A DNA stretch of 30,633 bases from Chara braunii (GCA_003427395.1 BFEA01000127.1:993258-1023890); one strand, 5' to 3'; counted from the first letter of the stretch, positions 18,995 to 28,090 are shown. Translations and numbers: made by a program. Notes: a model not told the origin generated them from the sequence alone.

Positions 18995-19810
18995 TCAGAT
19001 GAGGCATTCGAGTTCTCGAACATTTGTTGTCATGTTGTAAAGCCATTGCAAAAGTTGTACCTGCCATGCTGGTGTCGCTTGCTCAATATCACCCTTGACA
19101 CGACACCAGTTTCCCAAAGAAGCTTCAGTGAGAAGGCAATACAGTGAGGTACGAATTAGAAGTTTGGGACCCGGACGAAGGTCAACAGCAAATGACCTAA
19201 TCGAAGGTGTTGGCAAAAGAGGTAAATAGTGAGGGGGTGTCAGTAAAAGGGGTGCAACATGAGAGCCAACGGGTGTTGGTAAGAGGGGTGATGTGTGAGA
19301 AGGATCAGTTGATGCATGAATGGACGACGCAGCAGTAGACGTGATAGGGAGGGAAAGATGAGTAGCTGAGGCATAAGGAGGTCGAGGCTGAGGAGCAACG
19401 GGACGAGGGCCCATTTGTGTCCAACGGTGAGGGCGGAAGTGTCGTCGTGGAGACGGCAGTCTAGCCATTGGAAGGAGTGCATTGAAACCGACGGGGTGAA
19501 GAGTTCGAAGTTTCAGAACCCAGACACCCTCATGGGGTGCAGCAGCCCGCCGAATGAAGACATGATCAACAAGGCCTTCAGGCGTATGATAAAGGGTAGG
19601 ATCAATGCATTCCAAGGCCCAAGCCGCAAAATTGAATGTTGGTTGCCCACGCATTGCGAGGTAGAGATGGCGATGGCGAAAAGCAGCAGAAGAGTGTCGT
19701 GTATGCCAATGCTCTTGCAGCCTTTGGTGTGCAGAATGCATCGTCTGCCCAACATAAAAACATCCAGAAGGCAAATGAACAATTGCATAAATCACTCCTC
19801 CAACAGTGAA
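18995..19810 (-). CDS. GIY-YIG endonuclease domain of the Penelope-like element
   Basis: The GIY-YIG domain nicks DNA to start insertion. The domain opens with GVIYAIVHLPSGCFYVGQT (GIY-type strand IYA and YIG-type YVG), followed by HSAHQRLQEHWHTRH with the expected conserved Arg, and ECID at a position suitable for the catalytic Glu. The remainder of this 266-residue frame is a Pro/Ser/Thr-rich linker (residues 110-190) and a more compact segment, LIRTSLYCLLTEASLGNW. An upstream frame (20137-19832, ending LQLQGVD) may be the protein N-terminus, separated by a TAA. I see none of the CCHH zinc-finger spacing that classical Penelope endonucleases carry. Confidence 0.78.
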   Translation of the reverse strand, partial: FTVGGVIYAIVHLPSGCFYVGQTMHSAHQRLQEHWHTRHSSAAFRHRHLYLAMRGQPTFNFAAWALECIDPTLYHTPEGLVDHVFIRRAAAPHEGVWVLKLRTLHPVGFNALLPMARLPSPRRHFRPHRWTQMGPRPVAPQPRPPYASATHLSLPITSTAASSIHASTDPSHTSPLLPTPVGSHVAPLLLTPPHYLPLLPTPSIRSFAVDLRPGPKLLIRTSLYCLLTEASLGNWCRVKGDIEQATPAWQVQLLQWLYNMTTNVRELECLI

Positions 19811-20248
19811 AGGACCTGGCTCAAGGGGTTGTTAATCAACACCTTGCAGTTGCAACTCAAATCGCTCTGCTTGCACAACACTGTTAAGATGACAGAGTTG
19901 TTTCTTGCGCCAACCTCCTGCAGAATACAAGTTAGTATTCCACTCCAGGTGTGCATGCCAATTTACGCGATGAGGAACAGATGCCTGGTGGTTTGACATA
20001 TGAGCACAGCCAAACGGAACATAGTGTCCAAGAGGAAATCTTGGTATAGCACTTGCCATGCCAACGACAGGAAATCTCCCGAGGGCGGTGGGAAGTATCG
20101 GGGGGGGCCCTTGATTATTCCTTAATCGCAAATTCATTGTTGATGAGTTACAAAACTACTATTTTTTTATTTTTCAGTTTTCCAATGCAAAGAAATGGAG
20201 GTGAGTGCACAAGGTGTTATAGTTACTACAATCACCCACCCTTCTTAC

Positions 20249-20538
20249 CTGAGCTGCAAGAACGTTGCACCTCCTTCAATTGCCCCTGAGATGGCATCGA
20301 CCATGGATCTTCCCCATTTCTGGTTCATGTCTAAGCTTGTGACAGCATAGAGGAATAAATCATCCGCCTTGAACCGTGCTCTAGGCGACCCTGGACTCGG
20401 TTCCATCACTGCAGAATATTGCTCGTATCTCGACCACTCGGGCAGAGCAAAGAGGTGATTGATTGGTCCCTGACGGCCAGTCCCTACACGGAACGAGACA
20501 CTTCTGCTCAGACCTTCCGTTATGTACGACTTTGCTTC
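20249..20538 (-). CDS. TH1: TH1 exon: ThiD C-terminus to ThiE start (HMP kinase / thiamin-phosphate synthase)
   Basis: Plant TH1 phosphorylates hydroxymethylpyrimidine phosphate and joins the diphosphate to the thiazole to make thiamin phosphate, in the plastid. The exon is bounded by a GGGGCAG acceptor and a CAG-GTAAGAAG donor, starts in phase 0 and is 290 bases long, so it ends after the second base of a codon. It reads EAKSYITEGL (end of ThiD), then GPINHLFALPEW and a variable linker, then LYAVTSLDMNQKWGRS and DAISGAIEGGATFLQLR. The last part is the conserved ThiE N-terminus, where LQLR(E) enters the substrate site. The next exon should encode the EKD continuation, but I did not find it; the Penelope-like element lies in that direction. 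Confidence 0.9.
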
Positions 20539-20649
20539 CTGCCCCACACAAATCACAATAACAAACACAAAAAAAAAGACTAAGTGAAGACATCCATTCC
20601 TTTCTTCGCCCCTTCCTTAGCCCCCCCCTTTAAACAAACCACTCCCTTC

Positions 20650-20700
20650 CCCCGCCCGCACCACCCCCGCCCCCGCCCCCGCCCCCCATCCTCCACCCCC
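20650..20700. repeat. (CCCCCG)n tract in TH1 intron, G-quadruplex-prone on the transcript
   Basis: The plus strand has repeated CCCCCG units, so the TH1 pre-mRNA (minus strand) would contain at least five runs of three or more Gs with short loops. T-rich runs follow at 20785-20820. Confidence 0.7.
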
Positions 20701-20999
20701 GTCTTCTTTTACTCCGTAATTTGGAGAATCATGGGTCAGATTTCTCTGTTTCTGCCCATGATTCTTTCGCTGGAGTCATCCTTGTTTTTTTTTTTTTTTT
20801 TGTTTTTTTTTTTTTTTTTTACGGCAGCCCCTATACCTCTGATGCCATTAGGATTTGAAGTTTGAACTCGTGATTTTTTTTGTTTGTTAACAAATATCAC
20901 ACGTGTGTACCATACTCTGCCACATTTGCATCATCTTTGTCTTTCTCTCTGTTGTTCAGAATTTACCAGATGTTAGGTCAATCACGGGCGGTAAATCCG

Positions 21000-21022
21000 C
21001 CCCCCCCCCCCCCCCCCCCCCC
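21000..21022. repeat. C23 homopolymer
   Basis: Twenty-three Cs followed by TTG and about 15 As, within the TH1 intron. Its length is unreliable in short-read assembly. Confidence 0.9.
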
Positions 21023-21321
21023 TTGAAAAAAAAAAAAAAAGACTGAAGAATTAGATTCTGGGCTCGGATCAGAATCGGATCAGAAAGGTCCCAGATGACT
21101 GGTCCCCGGCATTCTGAAACATAAAAGCATCGTCCTCTTTCTCCTCCTCTTTCTTGATCTGTATCTCCTCAATAACAAAAAAAAGACAGACCTCCTAATC
21201 CCTCCTTGTTCCGCCCTTCCCCCTCCCGCCCCACCCCTCCTTTCCCCTTCCCCCTACCACCCACCTCCTTCCCCCGAAAGAAAGTCCTCCTAACTGAAGT
21301 TCACGAGATGAATGTGCTCAC

Positions 21322-21477
21322 CTGCACAGCTGCCAGAATTGGAAGCCCCTTTGCCAACCCAGCTGCAATTGCTGATGCCAGCGTACAGCCAGTGCCATGT
21401 GTGTTCTTCGTGCTGATTGACGGTGCTCGAAGCTCATGCCATTCCTTCCCTTCGGCCCCGGCAAACACAAACATAAA
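21322..21477 (-). CDS. TH1: TH1 exon: ThiD nucleotide/substrate loop
   Basis: Encodes the segment [33 protein letters not shown] and [23 protein letters not shown] is the signature of ThiD-type kinases: the GTGC loop forms the anion hole, and the Cys/Gly residues contact the phosphate. The donor CTGTGCAG-GTGAGC at 21322/21321 is clear and phase 0, and joins directly to EAKSYITEG in the exon at 20538. The 5' border is less certain: starting at 21477 gives [19 protein letters not shown], which aligns well with the family, with an AAAG acceptor; an alternative acceptor is at 21449. Upstream ThiD exons were not recognised in the window. Confidence 0.88.
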
Positions 21478-21590
21478 CTTTAAATAAGTTAATTACAGCA
21501 AATTCAAACAAAGCATGTTAACACTACTGGATAGCAACTCTTTTTTTTTGTTTTCTGAAAAACTAGAAAGTTTTATGGTTTCTCGGGGGT

Positions 21591-21607
21591 CTAGGGTTTA
21601 GGGTTTA
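21591..21607 (+). repeat. Interstitial telomere-type motif
   Basis: TAGGGTTTAGGGTTTA, two to three units of the plant telomere repeat TTTAGGG. It lies upstream of the visible TH1 exons. Confidence 0.7.
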
Positions 21608-21816
21608 AGGAAATTGGTAGTAATGGCAGTTTTTACATTTTTCTTGTTTAGTCATGCCATATATGGCAGGTTTTGCAGGACACCTGAGAGGAAAGGATGA
21701 GGAATGGCAAGCTGACAGTTAATCCTGCAATTTTTTGGAGCAACCAATGCTGGTCAGGGGTCCTTCGGCCGAACAGAAGGAAGCGTGGGTGATTATGATG
21801 TAATCTTATATTCTGA

Positions 21817-21869
21817 CTTGCCGGTGGAATAGGAACCGGACTGATGCTCCCCGGAATGGAAATGGAGCC
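21817..21869 (+). repeat. LINE two-hairpin 3' tail, copy 2
   Basis: CCGG-TGGAATAGGAA-CCGG then GCTCC-CCGGAATGGAAAT-GGAGC, followed downstream by A-rich DNA (from 21892). The second stem differs from copy 1 by a paired C-G to T-A change, so pairing is kept. Confidence 0.75.
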
Positions 21870-22189
21870 AGGACCGTAAGGGCCTGTTTAAGAAAAAAAA
21901 GAAGAAGGAAAAAAAAAAAAAAAAGTTTTATCAGTAAAGTTCAATAAACTCAATAGTAGCTTAATATAATCCTCATAAGATGTCAATCATCATCACATCA
22001 CAGAAAATGAGCTGAATAAACCATGACAGACAAGCTGGAAACGACCCAAGTTGTAACTACCTCCTTGGACCTGTACCTGGTGTACCGATGGCAGCATTGG
22101 TACTGATTCTCATATCGTTGGGCCTATTATAATGCACCTTTTGGGCTCTCACATTTGACAAACTGCCACTTGTGGGCCAGAATATCAGT

Positions 22190-22690
22190 GCGTTGGTACC
22201 TGTATGTTCAGTACTGGTGCTGGTACAATTGATACCTGTATCCATACTAGCACTGGTACCATTGGTACATGTATACGCAGTACTGGTAGTGGAACTGGTG
22301 TCATTGGTACCTGTATCAGTAGCAGTACTGGTAATGGTACCATTGGTACCTGTGTCAGTACCAATACTGGTAGTGGTACCATTGGTACTTGTATCCATAC
22401 TGGTACTGGTACCATTGGTACCCGTATACTCAGTACTGGTACTGGAACTGGTACTATTGGTACCCGTCTCCGTAGCAGTGCTGGTAATGGTACCATCGCT
22501 ACCTGTATCAGTACCGGTGGTGGTACTGATACTGGTAGTTGTGTCAGTACAAGTAATGGTACTGGTACCATTGGTACCTGTGTGTCAGTACCAGTACTGG
22601 CACTGGTATCGTTGGTAACTGTATCAGTACTGCTACTGATGCTGGTACCCTTGGTACCTGTATCAGTACCATTGCTAGTAATGGTACCAG
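22190..22690. repeat. GGTACC/ACTGGT minisatellite
   Basis: Degenerate units of about 33 to 42 bases built from ACTGGTAC, CATTGGTACC and TGTATCAGTA. Most units are multiples of three bases, which leaves several frames open on both strands (Thr/Gly/Ser-rich or Val/Pro-rich); I do not treat these as genes. The GGTACC core is palindromic. Confidence 0.85.
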
Positions 22691-22959
22691 TGGGTTTCAG
22701 CAAACTTGCAGCAAATCCTCCTGCTTGGCAATATTGGCAAACAAATTGAAAAAAAAATAAAAAATGAAAAGAATTGAAAGACTTCGAAATAAGCAAACAA
22801 TGTTCTTAAAAAAAAAAAAAAAGCAAACGATGTTCTTTCAACTTCTTTGTCTTAGCGAAACTGTTCTATTCGCAACAAACTTCTGAACGTACTATAGATA
22901 GGCCCTGATAACAGTAGCTCTTGGATCTCAGAGTAGTGTACCATAATAGGGGGGTGTAG

Positions 22960-24150
22960 GTGCAAGGAAAATGAGCAATAGTGAAATGACAGATTTCCAG
23001 ATTGTCAAATCACATCAAAACTTCAAAAGCCAGATAGTGGAATGCTGTCCAGAAAGCAGAATTGCACTGATATTACACCGAAGGAGAACCAAAGCATCAA
23101 ACTCAATTGTCAATGAAAGCATATTCTCGCGACCACCAATAGAGAGCAGGTTAACCGAGCACCCATTTTTCAGCTCCATTTATAAGAAAACCAGAGGGCC
23201 ATTTTTATAATACTTCACACCAATCCATAGAGTGCACTTCTTACTACGTCATCACAGAAAAAAACCCTAAAAACAGCAATTAAAAAAACCCTAAAAACAG
23301 CAATTAAAAACATATAAAACAGCAAGCCAAAAGTCCATTTCCCTAGTCTACTATCCTACAGCTACACTACGTGCAATGAAATGACAAGCAACTTGTTGAC
23401 GTCAGCAGCATCAACCGAAGTACATGCAGATGTCGACCATGTAGACCATCGCCAAGAGCAGGTACGTGATCTCACATCACCGTCATCGACTCTCTCTATC
23501 TCGCTCACCCTTGACTTCTTCACCCACGTCTTCTTCCTCATACACAAAGACCACCACCACCTCCTCTAGCTAAGTCCAAGCTCAGCCCGGCTATGGAGGG
23601 CTGCGCTATGGCGCTGCCACAATGCAGCGCCCTCCTTCCACTCTACCGCACACACGTGCACAAGCACTTCCGCTAGACAGCAAGTAGCCCGCGAACGCAC
23701 GCTCCAGCAGCGCTGCCGCTTGCACAAGCAAGTGCCCGAATGCCGAGTGAGTAGCCCGGCACTTTCCTAAATGAAAATTGGCTGGCTCACTGTCTGCCGC
23801 CAGCCTCGTTCCAGTAGCTTCACTCTCGGCCAAAGTGTCTGCGCCCAAGCCCGTTCAGACAGCGGCCTGGGACCGAATTGGTTAGGCATGCCCAACCATC
23901 CAGGCACAAACATGCGGTGTTCCCTGCTTCCACCACATTGCTAGAAGAGCCTGGAAGTCTCACGAATGTTTCTGATTCTCACGAGCAAGGCGTATGTAAC
24001 CAACTGGCGCATGGCAACTATCTGGCTCCCACCAAGCTTTGCAAAACTTGACGAATTCAGGGCTCGTTGGGATTCAGGGCCCCGCCTTCACTTAGAGTGG
24101 ACACGCGCTTGCAGTGGGGGCCTTATGCAGATATGCCAAGGGGTGAAATC
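22960..24150 (+). repeat. Dispersed repeat of about 1 kb, copy B
   Basis: Same-orientation relative of 3490-4430. Here the open frame is split: 22971-23210 starts with MSNSEMT and keeps CPESR and LILHRRRTKASNSIVNESIF, and 23381-23569 carries SAASTEVHADVDHVD. The GCAG-GTACGTG donor-like site after DHRQEQ is kept. Between them is an A-rich insertion with a tandem AAAAAACCCTAAAAACAGCAATT (23259-23305) absent from copy A. Confidence 0.65.
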
Positions 24151-24452
24151 CTCGCATAGGGGTTCCCCAGGGGCAATTTTGGGATGTGGTTGCGTAGGGA
24201 CAGAGGCACAAATAACAAAACTTGAAAAGATGAAGCTGGGAGAAGTGGTGGCAAAAATTGACGAATTCAGGGCTCATTGCGGTTCAGGGGCCCGCCTTCA
24301 CTTAGGGCGGGCACGCACTTGGAGTGGGGGCCTTATGCAGATATGCCGAGGGGTGAAATAGGGGTTCCCCAGGGGCAATTTTGGGACATGGTTGAGTAGG
24401 GACATAGGCACAAATAACAAAACTTGAAAAGATGAAGCTGGGAGAAGTGGTG
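24041..24452 (+). repeat. Tandem duplication of about 210 bp at the end of copy B
   Basis: The unit beginning GCAAAACTTGACGAATTC at 24041 is repeated from 24251 with a few substitutions and an 8-base deletion. The first part of the unit is the terminal block of the dispersed repeat, so the end of that repeat was duplicated here but not in copy A. Confidence 0.85.
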
Positions 24453-24646
24453 GCAAGGGGTCTGACTCGAGAAGTGGGGAGGAATAGGGGTTACAGGTAC
24501 AATGTTTATAGCATAGGGATTGAGGGACTGGGAGGGTGATACATAGGGTTAAGGGAGCATATTGACAATGGTAGGGATGGGGCAAGGAGTGACCGTAAGA
24601 ACACTTCTATTAGGATGTTAGAGGGGATACATTTCAGTGGGGTCAC

Positions 24647-24758
24647 ACTTGGGGATTTCGGCAACTGGTGTGGGGCCCTGTGACTGGAGGGGTGGACGCG
24701 GGACTTGGGGATTTCGGCAACTGGTGTGGGGCCCTGTGACTGGAGGGGTGGACGTGGG
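24647..24758 (+). repeat. 56-bp tandem repeat, two units
   Basis: Units 24647-24702 and 24703-24758 begin ACTTGGGGATTTCGGCAACT and differ at one base (GACGCGGG against GACGTGGG). This indicates a recent duplication. Confidence 0.9.
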
Positions 24759-24953
24759 ACCAGGGCCCCCTGGCCCGCAGCACATATAATGAGAGTCAGG
24801 GTACAGAGGTCTGTTTCCTGGCCATTATATGGGTCCCGGGACTGGGGCAGTGGATGGCCTCCACGACACGCCCCCCGAGCTCCTCCCCCCCCTAGAGTGT
24901 CGCAGGCCACGGGGGAATTGGGCCTTCCTCTACTCTTCTGTGAATCGGAACTT

Positions 24954-25006
24954 TGCTTACCGGTGATGAGCAGCCGGACTGTTGCCCCCCAGAAGAGAAG
25001 GGGCAT
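24954..25006 (+). repeat. LINE two-hairpin 3' tail, copy 3
   Basis: CCGG-TGATGAGCAG-CCGG and TGCCCC-CCAGAAGAGAA-GGGGCA, a stem one pair longer than in copy 1. It is followed by a (GTT)n run instead of poly(A). Confidence 0.75.
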
Positions 25007-25289
25007 GTTGTTGTTGTTGTTTCTAATTACAAATAATAAGCAACAAATTTGCTAAGACAGGGAGCTAACTTTCAGCACTGAAGAAAAATCCATGTGCAGC
25101 AAAAGGGGACACAGTTCAACACACAGCCTAGACATCTCAAAACATGGCTACTACACCCACTTTTTGGTAATCCAGTCCTAATCCAGTCCTAATTCCCCTT
25201 AAGAACTCAAAAACCCAAGTGTAAGGAAGAAGTCCTTTTTGTTTTTCTAAGGATTTCCTTTCTCTTTTTTTTCTTCTTCTTTTTTCTTT

Positions 25290-25600
25290 TTTTTTTGAAA
25301 CAAAACACAAACCCCCCTTCTATTCTGGGGGCCATCAGTCCGGTTGCTTATCACTGGCAAGCATGTTTGTACAAAGAGAGTGTGGGGGAGAGATAAGAGA
25401 AGAACATCAGCCTAGCACTTGTGGCACTAGCCCCCTAAGCAAGGGGGGCTGCTTCTGAGCACCCCACCCCCAAACCTTTTCCCCTCTACGGTGGGTTGTC
25501 CTACCGGTCGGAAGGCTTACTAGCAGCAACGCAGTAGGAGAATCCCCCGGGGGGCACAGCGCGGTGGTGTCCAGTCCTCGACTATTTCCTTGCCTGTCTA
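25290..25600 (-). mobile_element. 5'-truncated LINE 3' end (tail copy 4)
   Basis: On the minus strand this segment matches the LINE 3' UTR at 13930-14163, continues into the two-hairpin tail (25365-25312; second stem CCCCC-AGAATAGAA-GGGGG) and ends in an A-rich tail (25300-25260 on this strand). It is a typical dead-on-arrival, 5'-truncated LINE insertion and supports the 3' end chosen for the large element. Confidence 0.75.
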
Positions 25601-25865
25601 AGTCATACCTAGATCCTACATCCATCATATCCTGCTTCCTGTCTCTTTGTGTCCCTTTCCCAATCTCGATGAGCCCCCGGTCCCCAACTTGTCCTCTATA
25701 GCAGTCTGCTGCTGCAAGCCTATCTTTGTGCTATCAGACCCATCCTTCCCCTGTTGGCTTTGTGGGGATTCCTCCTTCCACATATCTGCAGAGTAGTCAA
25801 GTAGATAAGTGTCGGTCGTTAGGTGCACAAAGGAGGTCCTCACCTTGTGAATTAAGAATGGGGAA

Positions 25866-25949
25866 CTCATCTTGGATCCGATAATGAGATGAAGGCAGGT
25901 CCAGAGTTGAGAGCTGCTCATCTTGGATCCGATAATGAGATGGAGGCAG
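25866..25949. repeat. 33-bp direct repeat
   Basis: CTCATCTTGGATCCGATAAT and the following 13 bases occur at 25866-25898 and 25917-25949 with one difference. The second copy runs into the palindrome at 25947. Confidence 0.9.
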
Positions 25950-25978
25950 TTACAAGGGCTGGTCAGCCCTTGTAACTG
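25947..25978. repeat. Near-perfect 32-bp palindrome
   Basis: Arms CAGTTACAAGGGCTG and CAGCCCTTGTAACTG are exact reverse complements separated by GT. It lies just beyond the RNase H end of the gypsy element. Confidence 0.93.
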
Positions 25979-25989
25979 CGTACGAAGTG

Positions 25990-26470
25990 TCACTGCAACT
26001 CTTTGTCAATAGTGAAAGCGTCATAGACTGCAGCCCAAAGATCCGGATGTCGAGATAGAGCGTTCGTCAAACAGTTGGGCTGGCCTTGGACATGATCAAT
26101 GCCAGAGTCGAACTGGCCGATGTAGGTCATCCAGCGCGCAATGGTGTTGTTGACTGTGTCTTGAGGCTTGTAGAATACCAAAGGATTGTTGTCGGTGACA
26201 AATTTGAACTGCCGGTGGCTGAGAAGAAAAGTGCCACCACCATTTGAAAAACATGGACGAAGTCGTTGATTGTGCGAACGGGAGACACTTTCTTACTGAA
26301 GTACTCAACGGGGTGCCAATCCTCACCATCATGCTGCTCGAGGACCGTCCCCATGCCGTGGCTGGATGCGTCGGCCGTAAACCGTGCAAGCAAGGCGGGG
26401 TCATAAATGCTCAAGACGGAGGTGGCAATGCGGTCTTGAGTGCCCTGAGAGCTGCCCATGGTTCATTGTC
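25990..26470 (-). pseudogene. Ty3/gypsy RNase H domain
   Basis: Degrades the RNA strand during reverse transcription. Reads LARFTADASSHGMGTVLEQ (the TDAS motif), WHPVEYFSKKVSP, a degraded middle segment in another frame and, at the end, RWMTYIGQFDSGIDHVQGQ and PNCLTNALSRHPDL, matching the family ending W-x-x-x-I-x-x-[YF]-D-x-x-I-x-H-x-x-G-x-x-N-x-x-A-D-A-L-S-R with Asp lost in NALSR. At least one frameshift is present (near 26190). Confidence 0.85.
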
Positions 26471-26861
26471 AAAATAGAGGGGTTGGTCTTTGCTTTGAAA
26501 CTTGGACAGGGGCCTCTATCTTTGCGTATCCATCTATGAAGCATTGGTAGTACCAGACAAGTCCGGGAAATGATTGAATTTCTGTGACATTGGCTGGTTC
26601 TAGCCAATCTTGGGCAACCTGGATCTTGTCCGAAAGTGGACGGATGCCTTGCAGCATAACAAAGCAGCCTAAGTACTCCAATACTTCCTGCATGAACTCA
26701 AACTTGGCGCAGTGAAGATTCTCCAACACACAATGTAGATGCTCAAGATGCTCGCCCAAGGTCCGGCTGTAGACTAGAATGTCGTTGAGGTAAACGAGGG
26801 CAAAGCGGTCCAGCATAGCACAAAATTTAGTCGTCATTACTGCTTACTTCGGGACATCTGT

Positions 26862-26893
<32 letters not shown>

Positions 26894-27600
26894 GGCCCCT
26901 GCGCAAGGATGACACGCATAAATCGAGAAATGGTCCAAATTAAATTTAAAAATAAAATAAAATTGCCCGGACATTGGTGAGGCCGACAGACATAACAACC
27001 GACTTGAAATGCCCATAGCACATCTCAAATGTGGACTTGTAGCGGCCTTTCGGACAAATCTGGATCTGATGGTCGCCCAACTTCATCCAACTTGGGGGAA
27101 AATTTTGCACCTGCCAAGCGTTTGAGAAGATTGTCGATGCCCGGGAGAGGGCCTGCGTTTTGACAATTTGCGCATTAGGCTTACAATAGTTGATAGTACT
27201 TGATACATAACCACAAGCCCTTCTTCTTCTTCCAAACAAAGAGAACAGGTGCACTGTACGGTGAACTGCTAGGGGTAATGCTAGGGATAATCCATCCCTT
27301 AGCAAGTAGATTGTAGAGCTACATACATAAGACCGCGATTTCCTTCTCACTCATACGATACATGCATTCTTTCGGTGGGACGGCTCCATCGCAAAGAATA
27401 ATCTCGTGCGAGATGGAGCTGTGGAACAACACCGGAAGGAGCCTCAAAGACCTCCGAGAACTCATCAAGTAGCTGAAGTACACACAGATCCGAAGAAGCA
27501 TCCGTATTGGCAAAACGACTTGAAGAAAGCAACTGCCAATTTCCGTGCTCACATTCTCAAGTGGCGTAAAAACTATTGGTCGAAACAACATGGCAGCGGA
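26470..27600 (-). pseudogene. Ty3/gypsy reverse transcriptase, split by U6
   Basis: From 27560 down: LLDEFSEVFEAPSGVVPQLH, YRMSEKE, GWIIPSITPSSSPYSAPVLFV-KKK, then DHQIQICPKGRYKSTFEMCYGHFKSVVMSVGLTN (motif B region), then the U6 insertion, then [24 protein letters not shown] (motif C), EHLEHLHCVLENL, YLGCFVMLQGIRPLSDKI and FPGLVWYYQCFI. Motif C should be YLDDI; the first Asp codon is AAC for Asn. Blocks before motif B lie in different frames. Confidence 0.86.
26841..26941 (+). pseudogene. U6: U6 snRNA retropseudogene inserted in gypsy RT
   Basis: Nearly full-length U6: TTCGGGACATC of the 5' stem-loop, AAAATTGGAACGATACAGAG with the intact ACAGAGA box, AGATTAGCATGGCCCCTGCG, and AAATCGAGAAATGGTCCAAATT at the 3' end. 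It is followed by TAAATTTAAAAATAAAATAAAAT, an A-rich tail, and the gypsy RT resumes right after. Gypsy sequence on the 5' side means there is no USE or TATA promoter, and no T run terminates it. It is a retroposed copy, not an active gene. No clear target-site duplication could be seen. Confidence 0.93.
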
Positions 27601-27961
27601 TAGAAGATCGAGGAGGAGGAATAATACACAAAAGCAACTCCCCTAAAACATCCAGAACGATAAGTGCCCGGCGGTATAAGTTGATAGTGTGGTCCTTGCT
27701 ACTAAGCCAAGGCATACTCGAGATCATGTCGAAGTCGGTGTCCTAAACGTGGAAGTCAACAGCTTCTTGTGCGCGCGGTCTAAAATAAACTGCCACAGCG
27801 TCGCTGCAGCGGTCTAACATTGGTTGTAAATGATAGTCCACAAGCTTGACTGTCATGTTGTCGATATAGACAAACTCAATACGTGTAGTTGTCAACAGCA
27901 TACACGGGACAAGTCAAAACAAAACTCGACCAGCGAAAAAGCAACCATGCACCGACAACAT

Positions 27962-28012
27962 CGAGAGAGAGAGAAAGAGAGAGAAAGAGAGAGAAAGAGA
28001 GAGAGGCGGGGA
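27962..28012 (+). repeat. (GAGAGAGAAA)n microsatellite
   Basis: About five imperfect GAGAGAGAAA units running into GGCGGGGAGGGAGG. Confidence 0.9.
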
Positions 28013-28090
28013 GGGAGGGGGAGAAGAGAGCAGGAGAAAGTCCAAGTAATCCCGAACGCGACGATAAAAATTAACATGAAGTACAGTACA

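Larger units (their letters stand above)
16820..20110 (-). mobile_element. Penelope-like retroelement with N-terminal GIY-YIG (Chlamys/Naiad type), decayed
   Basis: Read on the minus strand the order is GIY-YIG endonuclease (19810-18995), linker, RT palm and fingers (18490-17072), RT thumb (17148-16933) and a short C-terminus (to about 16820). In classical Penelope elements the GIY-YIG domain follows the RT; the EN-before-RT order is that of the permuted Chlamys/Naiad group known from green algae, protists and invertebrates. Frameshifts, stops and a mutated catalytic Asp make it inactive. It lies downstream of TH1 exon 20249-20538 on the same strand, so it appears to sit within a TH1 intron. 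Its exact ends were not resolved. Confidence 0.82.

Noticed and set aside
20053-20289. Riboswitch (TPP type) near TH1
   Set aside because: I looked for the CTGAGA and ACCTGAT boxes around the visible exons and found neither; plant TPP riboswitches are known from THIC.
22185-22796. Open frames on both strands over the GGTACC array
   Set aside because: They follow from repeat units divisible by three and show no non-repeat protein sense.
26841-26941. Active U6 snRNA gene
   Set aside because: It is flanked directly by gypsy RT, has an A-rich tail, and lacks a promoter and a T-run terminator.
27889-28077. Arg/Glu-rich or Ser/Leu-rich frames over the GA repeat
   Set aside because: They are translations of a microsatellite.
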